Part shown: piece after piece, positions 24,718 through 33,976 of the stretch
Position numbering within the stretch: position 1 is the first letter of the stretch
Layout of the letters: each line of letters starts with the position of its first letter
Assembly (NCBI RefSeq): GCF_963666525.1
Contig: NZ_OY762905.1
Coordinates: forward strand, 930,001-994,000
Length of the DNA: 64,000 bases
Origin: an uncultured Cohaesibacter sp.
GTDB taxonomy: Bacteria; Pseudomonadota; Alphaproteobacteria; Rhizobiales; Cohaesibacteraceae
Reading direction: 5' to 3'
Program-made: the position numbers and the translations under genes
The notes under the pieces: generated by a model
What the model was told of the DNA's origin: nothing
What the model saw: the letters and a program-made list of their open reading frames with translations, nothing else
The model's database searches: none

Positions 24718-25929
24718 ATGAAAGCCCCTGCCGTATCTGCCAGCTCTTGGCGCACACCCTTCGTTCTGCTCATGCTGATGGCGGCGGCAAACCAGCTCGG
24801 CTTTGCCAGTTGGAACAATCTGCTGAACAATTTTGCCATCACCGAGGTCGGCTTCACCGGACGGGAAATCGGCATTCAGCAATCGATCCGCGAAATTCCG
24901 GGCTTTCTGGCCTTCACGTCGATTTTCGTGCTGCTGGTGATGCGGGAACAGACCATGGCTTTCGTGGCGCTCGCCCTGCTGGGCATCGGCGTTGCCATGA
25001 CGGGCTTCCTGCCCTCTATCTATGGCCTCTATTTCTCCACCATCATCATGTCTGTCGGCTTCCATTATTATGAGACGGCAAACCAGTCGCTGTCGCTGCA
25101 ATGGCTGCCAAAGGACAAGGCTCCGGCGATGATGGGACGCATCCTGTCGGTCGCGGCAACCGCACAGCTGATCGCCTATGGCGTCATCTTCCTTACCTGG
25201 AAGACGCTGCACCTGTCCTATGAGACTGTGTTCCTGATCGGCGGTTCGATGACCATCGTTGTCATCCTCGTGCTGTGGTTCCTCTTCCCCCAGTTCGAGG
25301 CCCCCAACCCACAACGCAAGAAGCTGGTGCTGCGCAAACGCTACTGGCTCTATTACGCGCTCACTTTCATGGGAGGTGCCCGCCGTCAGATCTTCACGGT
25401 CTTTGCCGGCTTCATGATGGTCGAGAAATTCGGCTATCGCGTCGATGAAATCGCTGCGCTGTTCTTCATCAACTGCTTCTTCAACATGGCTTTTGCCCCG
25501 CAGATCGGCAAATTCATCGGCCATTTCGGCGAGCGCCGGATGCTGGGTATCGAATATGTCGGCCTGTTCATCATCTTCACGGCCTATGCCTATGTTTCCA
25601 ATCCATGGATGGCCGCAGCGCTCTACGTCGCCGACAATGCCTTCTTTGCCATGGCAATCGCCATGAAGACCTATTTCCAGAAGATCGCCGACCCGGCAGA
25701 TATTGCCCCGACGGCTGGCGTGGCCTTTACCATCAACCACATTGCCGCCATTGTCATCCCGGCTTCCTTCGGCCTCATCTGGCTGATCAACCCGTCGGCC
25801 GTGTTCCTGCTGGGCTCGGGCATGGCAATCATCTCCTTCATCCTCTCGCGCTTTGTGCCAAGACATCCGGAAGAAGGTCATGAATGGGTTGGCAAGGCTC
25901 CTTCCGCCCCTCAACCGGCAGCCGAATAG
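24718..25929 (+). CDS. MFS transporter
   Basis: A 403-residue integral membrane protein with about 12 predicted helices in two six-helix halves separated by a basic loop (NPQRKKLVLRKRYW, about residues 198-212). Its length and hydropathy match the major facilitator superfamily. The substrate cannot be told from sequence. An AAGG site precedes the ATG. It stands alone, 128 bases after ycjF and convergent with the methyltransferase gene. Confidence 0.8.
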   Translation: MKAPAVSASSWRTPFVLLMLMAAANQLGFASWNNLLNNFAITEVGFTGREIGIQQSIREIPGFLAFTSIFVLLVMREQTMAFVALALLGIGVAMTGFLPSIYGLYFSTIIMSVGFHYYETANQSLSLQWLPKDKAPAMMGRILSVAATAQLIAYGVIFLTWKTLHLSYETVFLIGGSMTIVVILVLWFLFPQFEAPNPQRKKLVLRKRYWLYYALTFMGGARRQIFTVFAGFMMVEKFGYRVDEIAALFFINCFFNMAFAPQIGKFIGHFGERRMLGIEYVGLFIIFTAYAYVSNPWMAAALYVADNAFFAMAIAMKTYFQKIADPADIAPTAGVAFTINHIAAIVIPASFGLIWLINPSAVFLLGSGMAIISFILSRFVPRHPEEGHEWVGKAPSAPQPAAE

Positions 25930-25966
25930 AACCGGCAACGCATCCCGCCGCCTTTATCGCTACGCA

Positions 25967-26614
25967 TTACCGCTTGCGGGCGATGCCCACATGGTGGGTG
26001 CCAAGGATACGGGTGCCCAGCCCCAGGTCATAGATATCATACTGATCCATTTCAAAACCGGCAGACCGGATCAGCGCACCGGTATCCCGGTTGAGATGGC
26101 AGCCTGCCGCCACAAAGCGCCACGGCGCATTGAACCTGTTCTGCAATCGCGCCACGCGGGCCCTCGGCGACAACCCATGTTCACAGAACAGCAGTCGCCC
26201 GTGCGGTCGCAGAATGCGGTGCGCCTCTGCAAGGGCCGCCATCACATCTGGAATGGAACAGAGACTGTAGGTCACCACCACGCTATCGGCACACTCGGAT
26301 GACAACGACATCGCTTCAGCGCTTTCAACCAGCAGCTTCGTCGGCATGTCCTGCCGGGCTATAGCCCGCCGGGCCAGTTCGGGCAAACCGTCATCGGGGT
26401 TGATGCCGATGAGACTGCGGACCGCACTGCGATCATAGTGGGGCAGATTGTGCCCCGAGCCAAAACCGATCTCCACCACATCGCCGCTCGCCAGCGGCAC
26501 CACTCTGGCTCGCTGACGCGTCACCACAGGCAGCCCGCACACCAGATGCACGCCGACGGGCATCAACCCACCCAATAGGGAACCGGATCCGTGTCTGGAG
26601 CAGCAAGCGGGCAT
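25967..26614 (-). CDS. Class I SAM-dependent methyltransferase
   Basis: A 215-residue methyltransferase of the UbiE/METTL7-like group. Motif I is VVEIGFGSGHNLPHY (about residues 46-60), the acidic residue after strand 2 is in LIGINPDDG, and the post-motif region includes VVVTYSLCSIPDVMAALAEA. The substrate is unknown; METTL7-like proteins often methylate small molecules or lipids. The ATG at 26614 was chosen over one ten codons upstream because it has a GGGAGG site 5 bases before it. It is convergent with the MFS gene and 80 bases from the ferredoxin terminator. Confidence 0.8.
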   Translation of the reverse strand: MPACCSRHGSGSLLGGLMPVGVHLVCGLPVVTRQRARVVPLASGDVVEIGFGSGHNLPHYDRSAVRSLIGINPDDGLPELARRAIARQDMPTKLLVESAEAMSLSSECADSVVVTYSLCSIPDVMAALAEAHRILRPHGRLLFCEHGLSPRARVARLQNRFNAPWRFVAAGCHLNRDTGALIRSAGFEMDQYDIYDLGLGTRILGTHHVGIARKR

Positions 26615-26693
26615 GGGGCCTCCCGTTTCAATGGTATCGAACATTCACAAATAAGAAGGCACAATCTGCCGCATTGCCGGAAGGCTTTCAAAT

Positions 26694-26723
26694 AAAAAAG
26701 CGGCGGACCGCAAGGTCCCCCGC
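26694..26723 (-). terminator. Terminator after the ferredoxin gene
   Basis: On the minus strand a 10-base stem with one mismatch (GCGGGGGACC with GGTCCGCCGC) and a 4-base loop is followed by six T (complement of 26694-26699). Confidence 0.85.
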
Positions 26724-26782
26724 CTGCAACTCCTGTCCAGTCCCAGCCGTACGCGCGGCTCAGGGCATCAGGACCGTCAGGC

Positions 26783-27103
26783 TCAGGCCTGATTCTCCGG
26801 AATGCGCACGACAAGGCCATCCAGTTCATCGGTCATCTTGATCTGGCAGGAAAGGCGGCTGCGCTCATCCGCATCCTGCGCAAAGTCGAGCATGTCCTCT
26901 TCCATCGCGCCCGGCTCACCAGTCTTTGCCGCCCAGGCTTCATCCACATAGACATGGCACGTGGCACAGGAGCAGGCACCGCCGCATTCGGCCTCGATTC
27001 CCGGAACGCCATTCTTGATGGCCGTTTCCATTACCGTCGCGCCGTCCTTGGCTTCCACGTCATATTGCGTGTCATCAAAAGTGATAAATGTAATCTTGGG
27101 CAT
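26783..27103 (-). CDS. Adrenodoxin-type [2Fe-2S] ferredoxin
   Basis: The 106-residue protein has the C-x5-C-x2-C cluster ligands (Cys40, Cys46, Cys49, in [10 protein letters not shown]) and the distal ligand Cys86, typical of vertebrate-type/adrenodoxin-like ferredoxins (FdxB/terpredoxin type). These pass electrons to cytochromes P450 or take part in iron-sulfur cluster assembly. The motif [18 protein letters not shown] is characteristic. No partner reductase or isc gene is adjacent, so its partner is unknown. Confidence 0.92.
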   Translation of the reverse strand: MPKITFITFDDTQYDVEAKDGATVMETAIKNGVPGIEAECGGACSCATCHVYVDEAWAAKTGEPGAMEEDMLDFAQDADERSRLSCQIKMTDELDGLVVRIPENQA

Positions 27104-27258
27104 GAACTCAACTCACTGGTCTGATTTGGTCGATTAGTCTGCATATAGACAATTTCGTACTGAATACAAAGAGGACGAATTGTATCGAAGGGTAACAATT
27201 GTCCCGATCCACGCCATTGTTGAAAAAGTGGCCTCCGGAGCGGATCTGGTCATCCCCG

Positions 27259-27591
27259 TCAACGCGTCTCCGTGAGATAGCGACCGATTTCGTCAACGGT
27301 TGCGTCCACGGCCTGCTTCAGACAGCGAATGGCATCAGCCGGGTTGCCTTCGATCTTTTCCAGTGCCTCGGCAGCTCCGGCCACATCCCAGGCACCGATG
27401 CCCTTCGCCGATCCCTTGAGGCCGTGCGCCAACTTGGCAAGATCGTCGGTAGCTGCTTCCAGTTGCGGCATCGTCCTTATCGCATGGTCGATGAAAATGG
27501 ACAGAACCTGTCGGCTCAACGCCTCGTCTCCCATCGTCTGTCTGGAAAGATGCTCAAGGTCCAGCCTGCTTTTTTGATTATCCATGCCCAT
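27259..27591 (-). CDS. Single-domain Hpt phosphotransfer protein
   Basis: The 110-residue protein is a histidine-containing phosphotransfer domain: the phosphorylated His is in LAHGLKGSAKGIGAWDVAG (His at about residue 55 from this start), the usual HxxKG pattern. It has no other domain, so it probably passes phosphate between a hybrid kinase and a response regulator encoded elsewhere. It is divergent from the GPR-like gene across a 544-base gap with a CtrA-like site near its start. The ATG at 27591 has AGGG 5 bases before it; a second ATG two codons later is equally possible. Confidence 0.88.
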   Translation of the reverse strand: MGMDNQKSRLDLEHLSRQTMGDEALSRQVLSIFIDHAIRTMPQLEAATDDLAKLAHGLKGSAKGIGAWDVAGAAEALEKIEGNPADAIRCLKQAVDATVDEIGRYLTETR

Positions 27592-28135
27592 TTTTCCCTG
27601 CCAGAATGGCCGATTGGCCGGATTCGACAAAATTTCAAATATGGTTACCGTGCGTTAACCATATTTGCCAGATTCGATTCAAAACGGCACAAATATTTTA
27701 ATCCCGCAGACCCTCCTTCGCTGCCGTTCCAAGGGCTGTTTTTCACAAGATAAAATCCATTTAGATTCATATAGTTAATACTTAGCGCCAAAGAGCCTTC
27801 CGACCAAGACCCTCGGCTTCCCGCGCGATTGGTTAACAAGTTGGACAAAGCGAAGAAAAATAGTAGTTCCTTTGCCTTTCCTCTCCTTGTACGATGCGAC
27901 GCAATATGTTGGACACTTTCAGCTATCCGTTTTTCGCGTATCTTGGCCCGTATCAAGCATCGGGCATTCTTTGACAAATTCAGCGAAACCCATCCACACG
28001 GTTGGCAGCAGTGACGACTAGGTTTGACCCTACGGGGAGGCTTGCCTGACGCACGAGGCAAAACCGCGCCAAGAGACGCGGCGGAGCGAACGGCAAGACT
28101 GAGTCAGTATTGAGTAGAACAAGGCTAGAGCAGAC
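27592..28135. promoter_or_regulatory. Divergent intergenic region hpt / GPR-like gene
   Basis: This 544-base gap has no gene that I can support. Near the hpt end, ATGGTTAC (27641-27648) and TTAACCAT (27655-27662) form an inverted pair of CtrA-like half-sites. The middle is AT-rich with several TTAA motifs. Promoters for both divergent genes must lie here, but no exact -35/-10 pair stood out. Confidence 0.4.
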
Positions 28136-31100
28136 ATGGTAACGAAGTCTCCAAAGATTCAGGATCCGACAGAAGCGGCTCTGTCAGCGGTTGAAGATGC
28201 TTTGAAACTGGATTTCGACGTCGCCGATGAGGCAAGCGAAAACCGGGCCAAAGGCATCACCGACAGCACCAAGGACCCATCCGGCGAAAGTGCCGGTGCC
28301 AAGGCTGATGCACGCAGCAAGAAGATCAAGCCAAGGCCAGCAAACGACGACCAGCAGTCTGTCGGCCACCTGCTGCATTCCCTGCAGCAGCCACCAAGCT
28401 CGGCTCCTTACGTGTTTGCCACCATCCTTTCCCTGTTCTGGGTCGCCATTGGTGGTGCCCTGTTCTTCATGGGATTTGGCGGAGCGCAGCTGGCAGAAGA
28501 CGGCCTCGCGGGAATCGTCGATTCACCCGCCGCTCTGGCTGCCATGGCTGGTATTTTCCTGCCCGTCATCCTGTTCTTCATGATGGCCTATATCGTCGTC
28601 CGGGCGCATGAGATGCGTCAGGTCTCCAACGCCATGACGCAGGTTGCCATGCGTCTGGTTGAGCCGGAAAACGTCGCCAAGGAATCGGTCGTCAATGTCG
28701 GCCAGGCGATCCGCCGCGAAGTCGCTTCCATGAGCGACGGCATCGAGCGCGCTCTAGCCCGCGCCTCGGAGCTGGAAGTCATGGTGCACAACGAGGTGTC
28801 CTCGCTGGAACGTGCCTACACCGAAAACGAACTGCGCATCCGGTCCCTGATCGATGAACTGATCACACAGCGCGAAGCGATCGTGACCAACTCCGAACGG
28901 GTTCGGGCTTCCATTTCCGGTGCCCACACCAGCCTGTCGGACGAACTGAACACCACAAGCGAGTCAATCTCGAAAAGCGTGTCCGACGCAGGCTCCCGCG
29001 TCACCCTGTCGTTGGCCGAAAAGGGTGAACAGATCACCATCGCCCTCGCCAACGCTGGCGAGACCATGGTCAACGTTCTGTCCAACCGCGGCTCCGATCT
29101 GGTTGACCGTCTGTCGACCACGGGTGCCAACGTCACCGAGTCCCTAACCGACGCAGGCCAGTCCATCACCAACCAGTTGAGCATGACCGGTACCGACATC
29201 TCCCAGAAACTGGAGATCACCGGCGGCGACCTGACCAGCCAGTTGGCCAGCATCGGCCATGAAGTGACCGATCGCTTCATTGGCGCCGGTCAGGAACTGA
29301 CCTCCACCCTGTCCCAGACCGGCGAAACGGTCACCCAGAACATCGCCGAAGTCGGCGCAGGCCTCAATTCCAACCTGCAGTCCATCGGCAATGACGTGAC
29401 CGCAAATCTGTCCACGACCGGCAATGCGCTCACCAGCGAACTGAAGTCCATCGGTTCGGAAGTGACCGAGAACCTTGCCCTCACCGGCAGCTCGCTCACC
29501 AATGAACTGAAGTCCATCGGCGCCGACGTGACAGGCAACCTGGCCGACACCGGCAACAGCCTGACCGGCGAACTTCGCACGATCGGTGCGGAAGTCACCT
29601 CAAACCTCGCCAACACCGGCGGCGCACTCAGCAGCGAGCTGAAGTCGATTGGCTCCGAAGTGACCGAAAATATCGCCACCACCGGCCAGTCGCTCACCGA
29701 CAATCTCAGAACCTTCGGTTCGGAAGTCACCACCAACCTTGCCAACACGGGTGGCTCCATCACCTCCGAGCTGCGCGAGATCGGCAATTCGGTGACAGGC
29801 AGCCTGTCGGAAATCAGCTCCACGATGACCCGCTCGATGTCCGAGACGGGCTCCACCGTGGCAGAAAACATCCGCACCCAGGGCACCGAAATCGTCTCCG
29901 CGATCACGGAACGCTCCACCGAGGTATCCCAGGCCCTCAAGGGCACCGGCGACGCGCTGCTCGTCGATCTGTCCCTGCGCGGCACCGAGATCAACGAGAA
30001 GCTGGACGAGACCGGCACCAACATTGCCCAGATGATCTCCAGCACCGGCGACAGCCTGACCCATCGCATGACGGAAACGGGAACCCATATTTCCCAGACC
30101 CTGTCGACGCAGGGCGAAGAGCTCTACAGCAAGCTGGACAACACTGCCGACCGCATTCACCAGACGGTTGCCGTCAAGGGCGGCCAGCTCAACGAGCAGC
30201 TTGAGGCCCATGCCACCAACCTCGGCTCCATGCTGGATGAACGCACCAGCAACATGAACAACGTGCTGGAAACCCAGTCCCGTGCCATGTCCGAGAATCT
30301 CGAACAGGCCACCGGCAAGGCAACCGACGCGCTCAACTCCCGTTCCATGGAGGTCACCGAACGTCTGGCCATGGTCGGCACCGAGATCGCCAAGGTCATT
30401 GCCCAGCGCGGCAACAAGGTAAAGGAACTGTTCGAACATGCCGGCGGCGAGCTGACCAATGCCCTGCAGGGCCAGAGCGAGGAAATCCGCCTCGCCATGG
30501 AAGAGCGGGTCAAGGCGTTCGACGATGTCGTGTCCGTTCAGGGCACCAACCTCGTCAGCCATCTCGGCGACCGTCTCGACACGCTCAGCCAGTCGATGGA
30601 TCAGCGCATCAACGCGCTCGACCAGACGCTGTTCGCACGCGCTGGCGAGATCGAAAGCATGCTCGACACCCGGCTCGAGGGCTTCACGGTCAGCGTTACA
30701 GCGCGGGCAGAGGAAGTGGCCAACTCACTTTCCAACCGCACCGAGAACTTCGAGCAGGAGATCGCAACCCGCCTCAGCGGTTTCGAAGACAATATCTCCA
30801 GCCTGACCATGAATTTCGCAACCAAGGCCGATACGCTCAACAGTGCTCTGGAAGAGCGGACCAGCAGGCTCGACGAAACGCTCGATACCCGCGCCCGGTC
30901 CATCAACGAGACGCTGCTTGAACGCACCCGCGATATCGCCAAGGCTTACTCGCAGGGCCAGAACGACATCAACGAGAGCATGGACCAGCGCCTCACGCTC
31001 GTTGGCGAAACCCTGTCCCGCCAGGCTCACGAACTCACCGAGACCCTCTCCGATCGCGTGGCTGAAATCAACGTCTCGCTCGGCAGCAAGGTCTTCGAAG

Positions 31101-33727
31101 TCGCCGAAACGCTTGACAGCCGGTCGGCTCAGATCGAGGCCATCCTCAATGATCGCCTGAATGCGATCTCCACCAACTTTGCAACGGAAAGCGCCAAGGC
31201 GCGCGACGCCCTCGCCTCCACGCTGACCACCGCAAGCGCGGAGATCACCGAGAAGACCGAGAGCTTCAACGCGGTTCTGGGTTCCCGGTCTGCCGAGCTG
31301 TCTTCCATTCTCGACGAAAAGGGCAATGCGGTCGTTCAGGCTCTCGACAGCCGGTCCGAAAGCATCACCGAGACCTTCCAGAAGGCTGGCGAAAGCATCA
31401 TTCACAGCCTCTCCAGCCGCGGTGGCGAGATCGCCCGTGCGGTGGCACAGGAAAGCGCCCGTGCATCCCAGACCCTCGCCCAGACAGGCGAACATCTGGT
31501 CAGCACGATCACCGAAAACAGCGCTCGGGCTACCGAAGCACTTGACGAGAGCACCAACCGCGCCGTTGTGGCCATCACCGAGAATACCGAACGCTCGGTC
31601 GGCTCCCTGACCAGCAGCACCGACCGCGCAGCCCATGCCATGTCGGAAAGCGCCCAGCAGGCCGTCCAGATGCTCGAGGAAAGCACCTCGCGCACCCAGC
31701 ACGCACTCACCTCCAGCGCCGAACTGGCCTCCAGAGCCCTCAGCGAAAGCTCCAGCAACACGCTGGCTGCCTTCGAGGATACCTCGCGCCGGGCAGTCAG
31801 CGCTCTCACCGAGACCTCCAGCGACACATTGGCCGCTTTCGAGGATACCTCACGTCGCGCCGTCAGCGCCCTCACCGAGACCTCCAGCGAGACGCTGGCA
31901 GCCTTCGAGGACACCTCACGCCGTGCCGTCAGCGCCCTCAGCGAAAGCTCCAGCGGAACTCTTGCAGCCCTTGATGAAGGCTCCAGACGCGCAGTCAGCG
32001 CCCTTAGCGAAAGCTCCCGTCAGGCCGTCGAGACCATCGCCGAGAAATCCAGCGAGACGCTCACCGCCATGGACGAAAGCTCCAAGCGTACAGTCGAGGC
32101 TCTTACCATCAGCTCCGATCAGGCCCGCGCCGCGCTCGAAGCCTCTTCCAGCAATCTGGTCAAGGCCATTGCCCAGAGCAGCCACGACGCCATTATCAAG
32201 CTGGACACCTCCAACAAGCGTCTGGTCGAGGCCATGCGCATCGCATCCGACGAGGCAAGCCAGTCGATGAGCAGCACCAACGAACTGCTGCGCGCCGATG
32301 GCACGGAAATCGTCGAACGTCTGAAGCACGCCAACGACACCCTGTCCGAACTGCTGCTCAACGCCGGTCACAGCCTGTCCACCATCGAGACAAGCCTGTC
32401 CGAGCAGACCAACCAGTTCCGCACGGTGGTTGAAACGGTCGTCAACGAAGCAGGCAACTCCACCAGCCAGCTCACCGGCCATGTGCACGATCTGCGGGAT
32501 GTTTCCACCAGCATCCTTGGCCAGGTCGCCTCCCTCACCGACAAGTTCGAGGAACAGGCTCAGGCCCTTGTCAACACGACCCGCATCATGGAATCGACCA
32601 ACCACCGCATGGAAGGCTCGGTCGAGGAACGCCGTGCCATGTTGGCCAACATGACCGAGGACCTCACCCAACGGACCGAAGCCATCGAGAATGTTCTGAA
32701 CAACTTCACCTCGATCATCGCAAGCACGCTCAGCACGGCAGAAGGTCGCGCTCGCGATGTCGGCATGTTGCTCAGCCAGAGCACAGAAGGCGTCTCCAAG
32801 GAAGTCATGGACCAGCTCGAACAGCTGCGTATCAATGCCGCTTCCGAAGGCCGCCGGGCAGCGGAATCCATTCGCGCTGTCCAGCGTGAAATGAGCGAGG
32901 AAATGGTCCAGTCCATGGCGGATGCCAACGCCCGCTTCGAACAGGCCACGCAGGACATCCGAGCCATCACGCAGGAGATCAAGCGTGATCTGGACACCAC
33001 CCGAGCCGAGCTCAAACAGGGCCTCAGCGAACTGCCAACCGAAACTCGCGAGGCAACCGGGGCGATGCGCCGCGTTGTGTCCGAACAGATCGATGCCCTG
33101 AAGGAACTGTCCCGCGTGGTTCAGCGCCACGGCAACATGTTCGATACGGTTCCGGCTTCCGATCGCTCAAGCCAGTCGCGAAATGCCGCTCCGGCTGCAA
33201 GCCAGCGTCCGATGCCTCCTGTTCAGCAGCCAAAGCGCCAGCCTGAACCGCCGATGCAGCAGCCACAGCAGGCCAGCAGCTACGCGCCGCAAAGCGCCAG
33301 AGAAGACGACAACCGCTCCGGCGGCTGGGTCTCCGATCTGCTGCGCCGCGCCTCCCAGCCCGAGGACAACATCCCTCAGCCGGGTGACGCCGAAGCACTG
33401 GCTCCGATCTCCAAGGACATCATCCGCGGGATCGACAGCAGCAATCAGGCTGAAGCCTGGGAAAGCTACCGTCGGGGCGAAGGAGGCAGCTTCACACGCC
33501 GTCTTTACACCCTGAAGGGCCAGCAGACCTTTGAGGACGTCCGCATGCGCTACCAGCGCGACACGGACTTCCGCAACACGGTCAACCGTTATGTCGGTGA
33601 TTTCGAGCGTATTCTCGACGACATTTCCAGAAAAGACCGCGACGGCAGCACGACGATGAACTATCTCACGTCTGACACCGGCAAGGTCTACACCATGCTC
33701 GCTCACGCCAGCGGCCGCCTGGGATAG
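28136..33727 (+). CDS. GPR-like giant coiled-coil membrane protein
   Basis: A 1,863-residue protein with a charged N-terminus (1-85), two transmembrane helices (about 91-116 and 131-156), an enormous apolipoprotein-like helical region (about 160-1690) and a conserved-looking C-terminal domain (about 1715-1863, FTRRLYTLKGQQTFEDVRMR). The helical part is built of 22-residue units, e.g. LTSELKSIGSEVTENLALTG repeated at least six times near residue 432 and TLAAFEDTSRRAVSALTETS near residue 1209. This layout matches the Growth Pole Ring protein (GPR, Atu1348) of Agrobacterium, a large apolipoprotein-like protein needed for polar growth. Homology is inferred from architecture and size. It ends with a strong terminator. 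A symbol is withheld. Confidence 0.8.
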   Translation: MVTKSPKIQDPTEAALSAVEDALKLDFDVADEASENRAKGITDSTKDPSGESAGAKADARSKKIKPRPANDDQQSVGHLLHSLQQPPSSAPYVFATILSLFWVAIGGALFFMGFGGAQLAEDGLAGIVDSPAALAAMAGIFLPVILFFMMAYIVVRAHEMRQVSNAMTQVAMRLVEPENVAKESVVNVGQAIRREVASMSDGIERALARASELEVMVHNEVSSLERAYTENELRIRSLIDELITQREAIVTNSERVRASISGAHTSLSDELNTTSESISKSVSDAGSRVTLSLAEKGEQITIALANAGETMVNVLSNRGSDLVDRLSTTGANVTESLTDAGQSITNQLSMTGTDISQKLEITGGDLTSQLASIGHEVTDRFIGAGQELTSTLSQTGETVTQNIAEVGAGLNSNLQSIGNDVTANLSTTGNALTSELKSIGSEVTENLALTGSSLTNELKSIGADVTGNLADTGNSLTGELRTIGAEVTSNLANTGGALSSELKSIGSEVTENIATTGQSLTDNLRTFGSEVTTNLANTGGSITSELREIGNSVTGSLSEISSTMTRSMSETGSTVAENIRTQGTEIVSAITERSTEVSQALKGTGDALLVDLSLRGTEINEKLDETGTNIAQMISSTGDSLTHRMTETGTHISQTLSTQGEELYSKLDNTADRIHQTVAVKGGQLNEQLEAHATNLGSMLDERTSNMNNVLETQSRAMSENLEQATGKATDALNSRSMEVTERLAMVGTEIAKVIAQRGNKVKELFEHAGGELTNALQGQSEEIRLAMEERVKAFDDVVSVQGTNLVSHLGDRLDTLSQSMDQRINALDQTLFARAGEIESMLDTRLEGFTVSVTARAEEVANSLSNRTENFEQEIATRLSGFEDNISSLTMNFATKADTLNSALEERTSRLDETLDTRARSINETLLERTRDIAKAYSQGQNDINESMDQRLTLVGETLSRQAHELTETLSDRVAEINVSLGSKVFEVAETLDSRSAQIEAILNDRLNAISTNFATESAKARDALASTLTTASAEITEKTESFNAVLGSRSAELSSILDEKGNAVVQALDSRSESITETFQKAGESIIHSLSSRGGEIARAVAQESARASQTLAQTGEHLVSTITENSARATEALDESTNRAVVAITENTERSVGSLTSSTDRAAHAMSESAQQAVQMLEESTSRTQHALTSSAELASRALSESSSNTLAAFEDTSRRAVSALTETSSDTLAAFEDTSRRAVSALTETSSETLAAFEDTSRRAVSALSESSSGTLAALDEGSRRAVSALSESSRQAVETIAEKSSETLTAMDESSKRTVEALTISSDQARAALEASSSNLVKAIAQSSHDAIIKLDTSNKRLVEAMRIASDEASQSMSSTNELLRADGTEIVERLKHANDTLSELLLNAGHSLSTIETSLSEQTNQFRTVVETVVNEAGNSTSQLTGHVHDLRDVSTSILGQVASLTDKFEEQAQALVNTTRIMESTNHRMEGSVEERRAMLANMTEDLTQRTEAIENVLNNFTSIIASTLSTAEGRARDVGMLLSQSTEGVSKEVMDQLEQLRINAASEGRRAAESIRAVQREMSEEMVQSMADANARFEQATQDIRAITQEIKRDLDTTRAELKQGLSELPTETREATGAMRRVVSEQIDALKELSRVVQRHGNMFDTVPASDRSSQSRNAAPAASQRPMPPVQQPKRQPEPPMQQPQQASSYAPQSAREDDNRSGGWVSDLLRRASQPEDNIPQPGDAEALAPISKDIIRGIDSSNQAEAWESYRRGEGGSFTRRLYTLKGQQTFEDVRMRYQRDTDFRNTVNRYVGDFERILDDISRKDRDGSTTMNYLTSDTGKVYTMLAHASGRLG
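29429..29824 (+). repeat. Six 66-bp (22-residue) repeats, class A
   Basis: Six consecutive in-frame units of 66 bases encode 22-residue repeats with the pattern L-T-x-E-L-x-[ST]-I-G-x-[ED]-V-T-x-N-L-A-x-T-G-x-S (residues 432-563 of the GPR-like protein). The protein sequence is better conserved than the DNA, which suggests selection on helix periodicity. Weaker copies continue on both sides. Confidence 0.8.
31760..32023 (+). repeat. Four 66-bp tandem repeats, class B
   Basis: Four in-frame 66-base units (31760, 31826, 31892, 31958) encode TLAAFEDTSRRAVSALTETS-type 22-residue repeats. The first three are nearly identical at DNA level, the fourth has diverged (TLAALDEGSRRAVSALSESS). High DNA identity points to recent duplication or replication slippage and to possible length variation between strains. 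Confidence 0.85.
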
Positions 33728-33765
33728 AGGTCTGGGATAGACAAGAGATCACAATGAGATCAATC

Positions 33766-33793
33766 AGAGGGCCGTCTGCGGCCCTCTTTTTTT
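33766..33793 (+). terminator. Terminator of the GPR-like gene
   Basis: A 9-base stem (33766-33774 with 33779-33787) with loop TCTG is followed by seven T. Confidence 0.9.
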
Positions 33794-33865
33794 GTTCCGC
33801 TCAGCCTTGTCCCCGCAAAGGTCTTGAAGAGAGCTGAGCAACTCCATCAAGGAGTACCCGAGCAA

Positions 33866-33894
33866 ACAAAAAGGGCGCCGCCTGGGCACCCTTT
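33866..33894 (-). terminator. Terminator of the CheZ-like gene
   Basis: On the minus strand AAAGGGTGCC pairs with GGCGCCCTTT (one G-T pair) around a 5-base loop, followed by a T-rich stretch. It lies about 80 bases after the stop codon. Confidence 0.8.
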
Positions 33895-33976
33895 CTAACA
33901 TTCCGTCATCACTGGCTGTGGGCCATCTACGAGCTCTGTCCGCCTTGTTCGGCTACGCCTGATCAGATGCGCTTGA

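Noticed and set aside
24673..25938. Long minus-strand open frame of 421 codons opposite the MFS transporter
   Set aside because: It is a shadow frame: highly charged His/Asp/Gln-rich sequence with no family, while the plus strand encodes a clear 12-helix transporter.
31760..32023. CRISPR-like array suggested by regular 66-bp repeats
   Set aside because: The repeats are contiguous, in frame and encode a helical protein; there are no unique spacers or cas genes.
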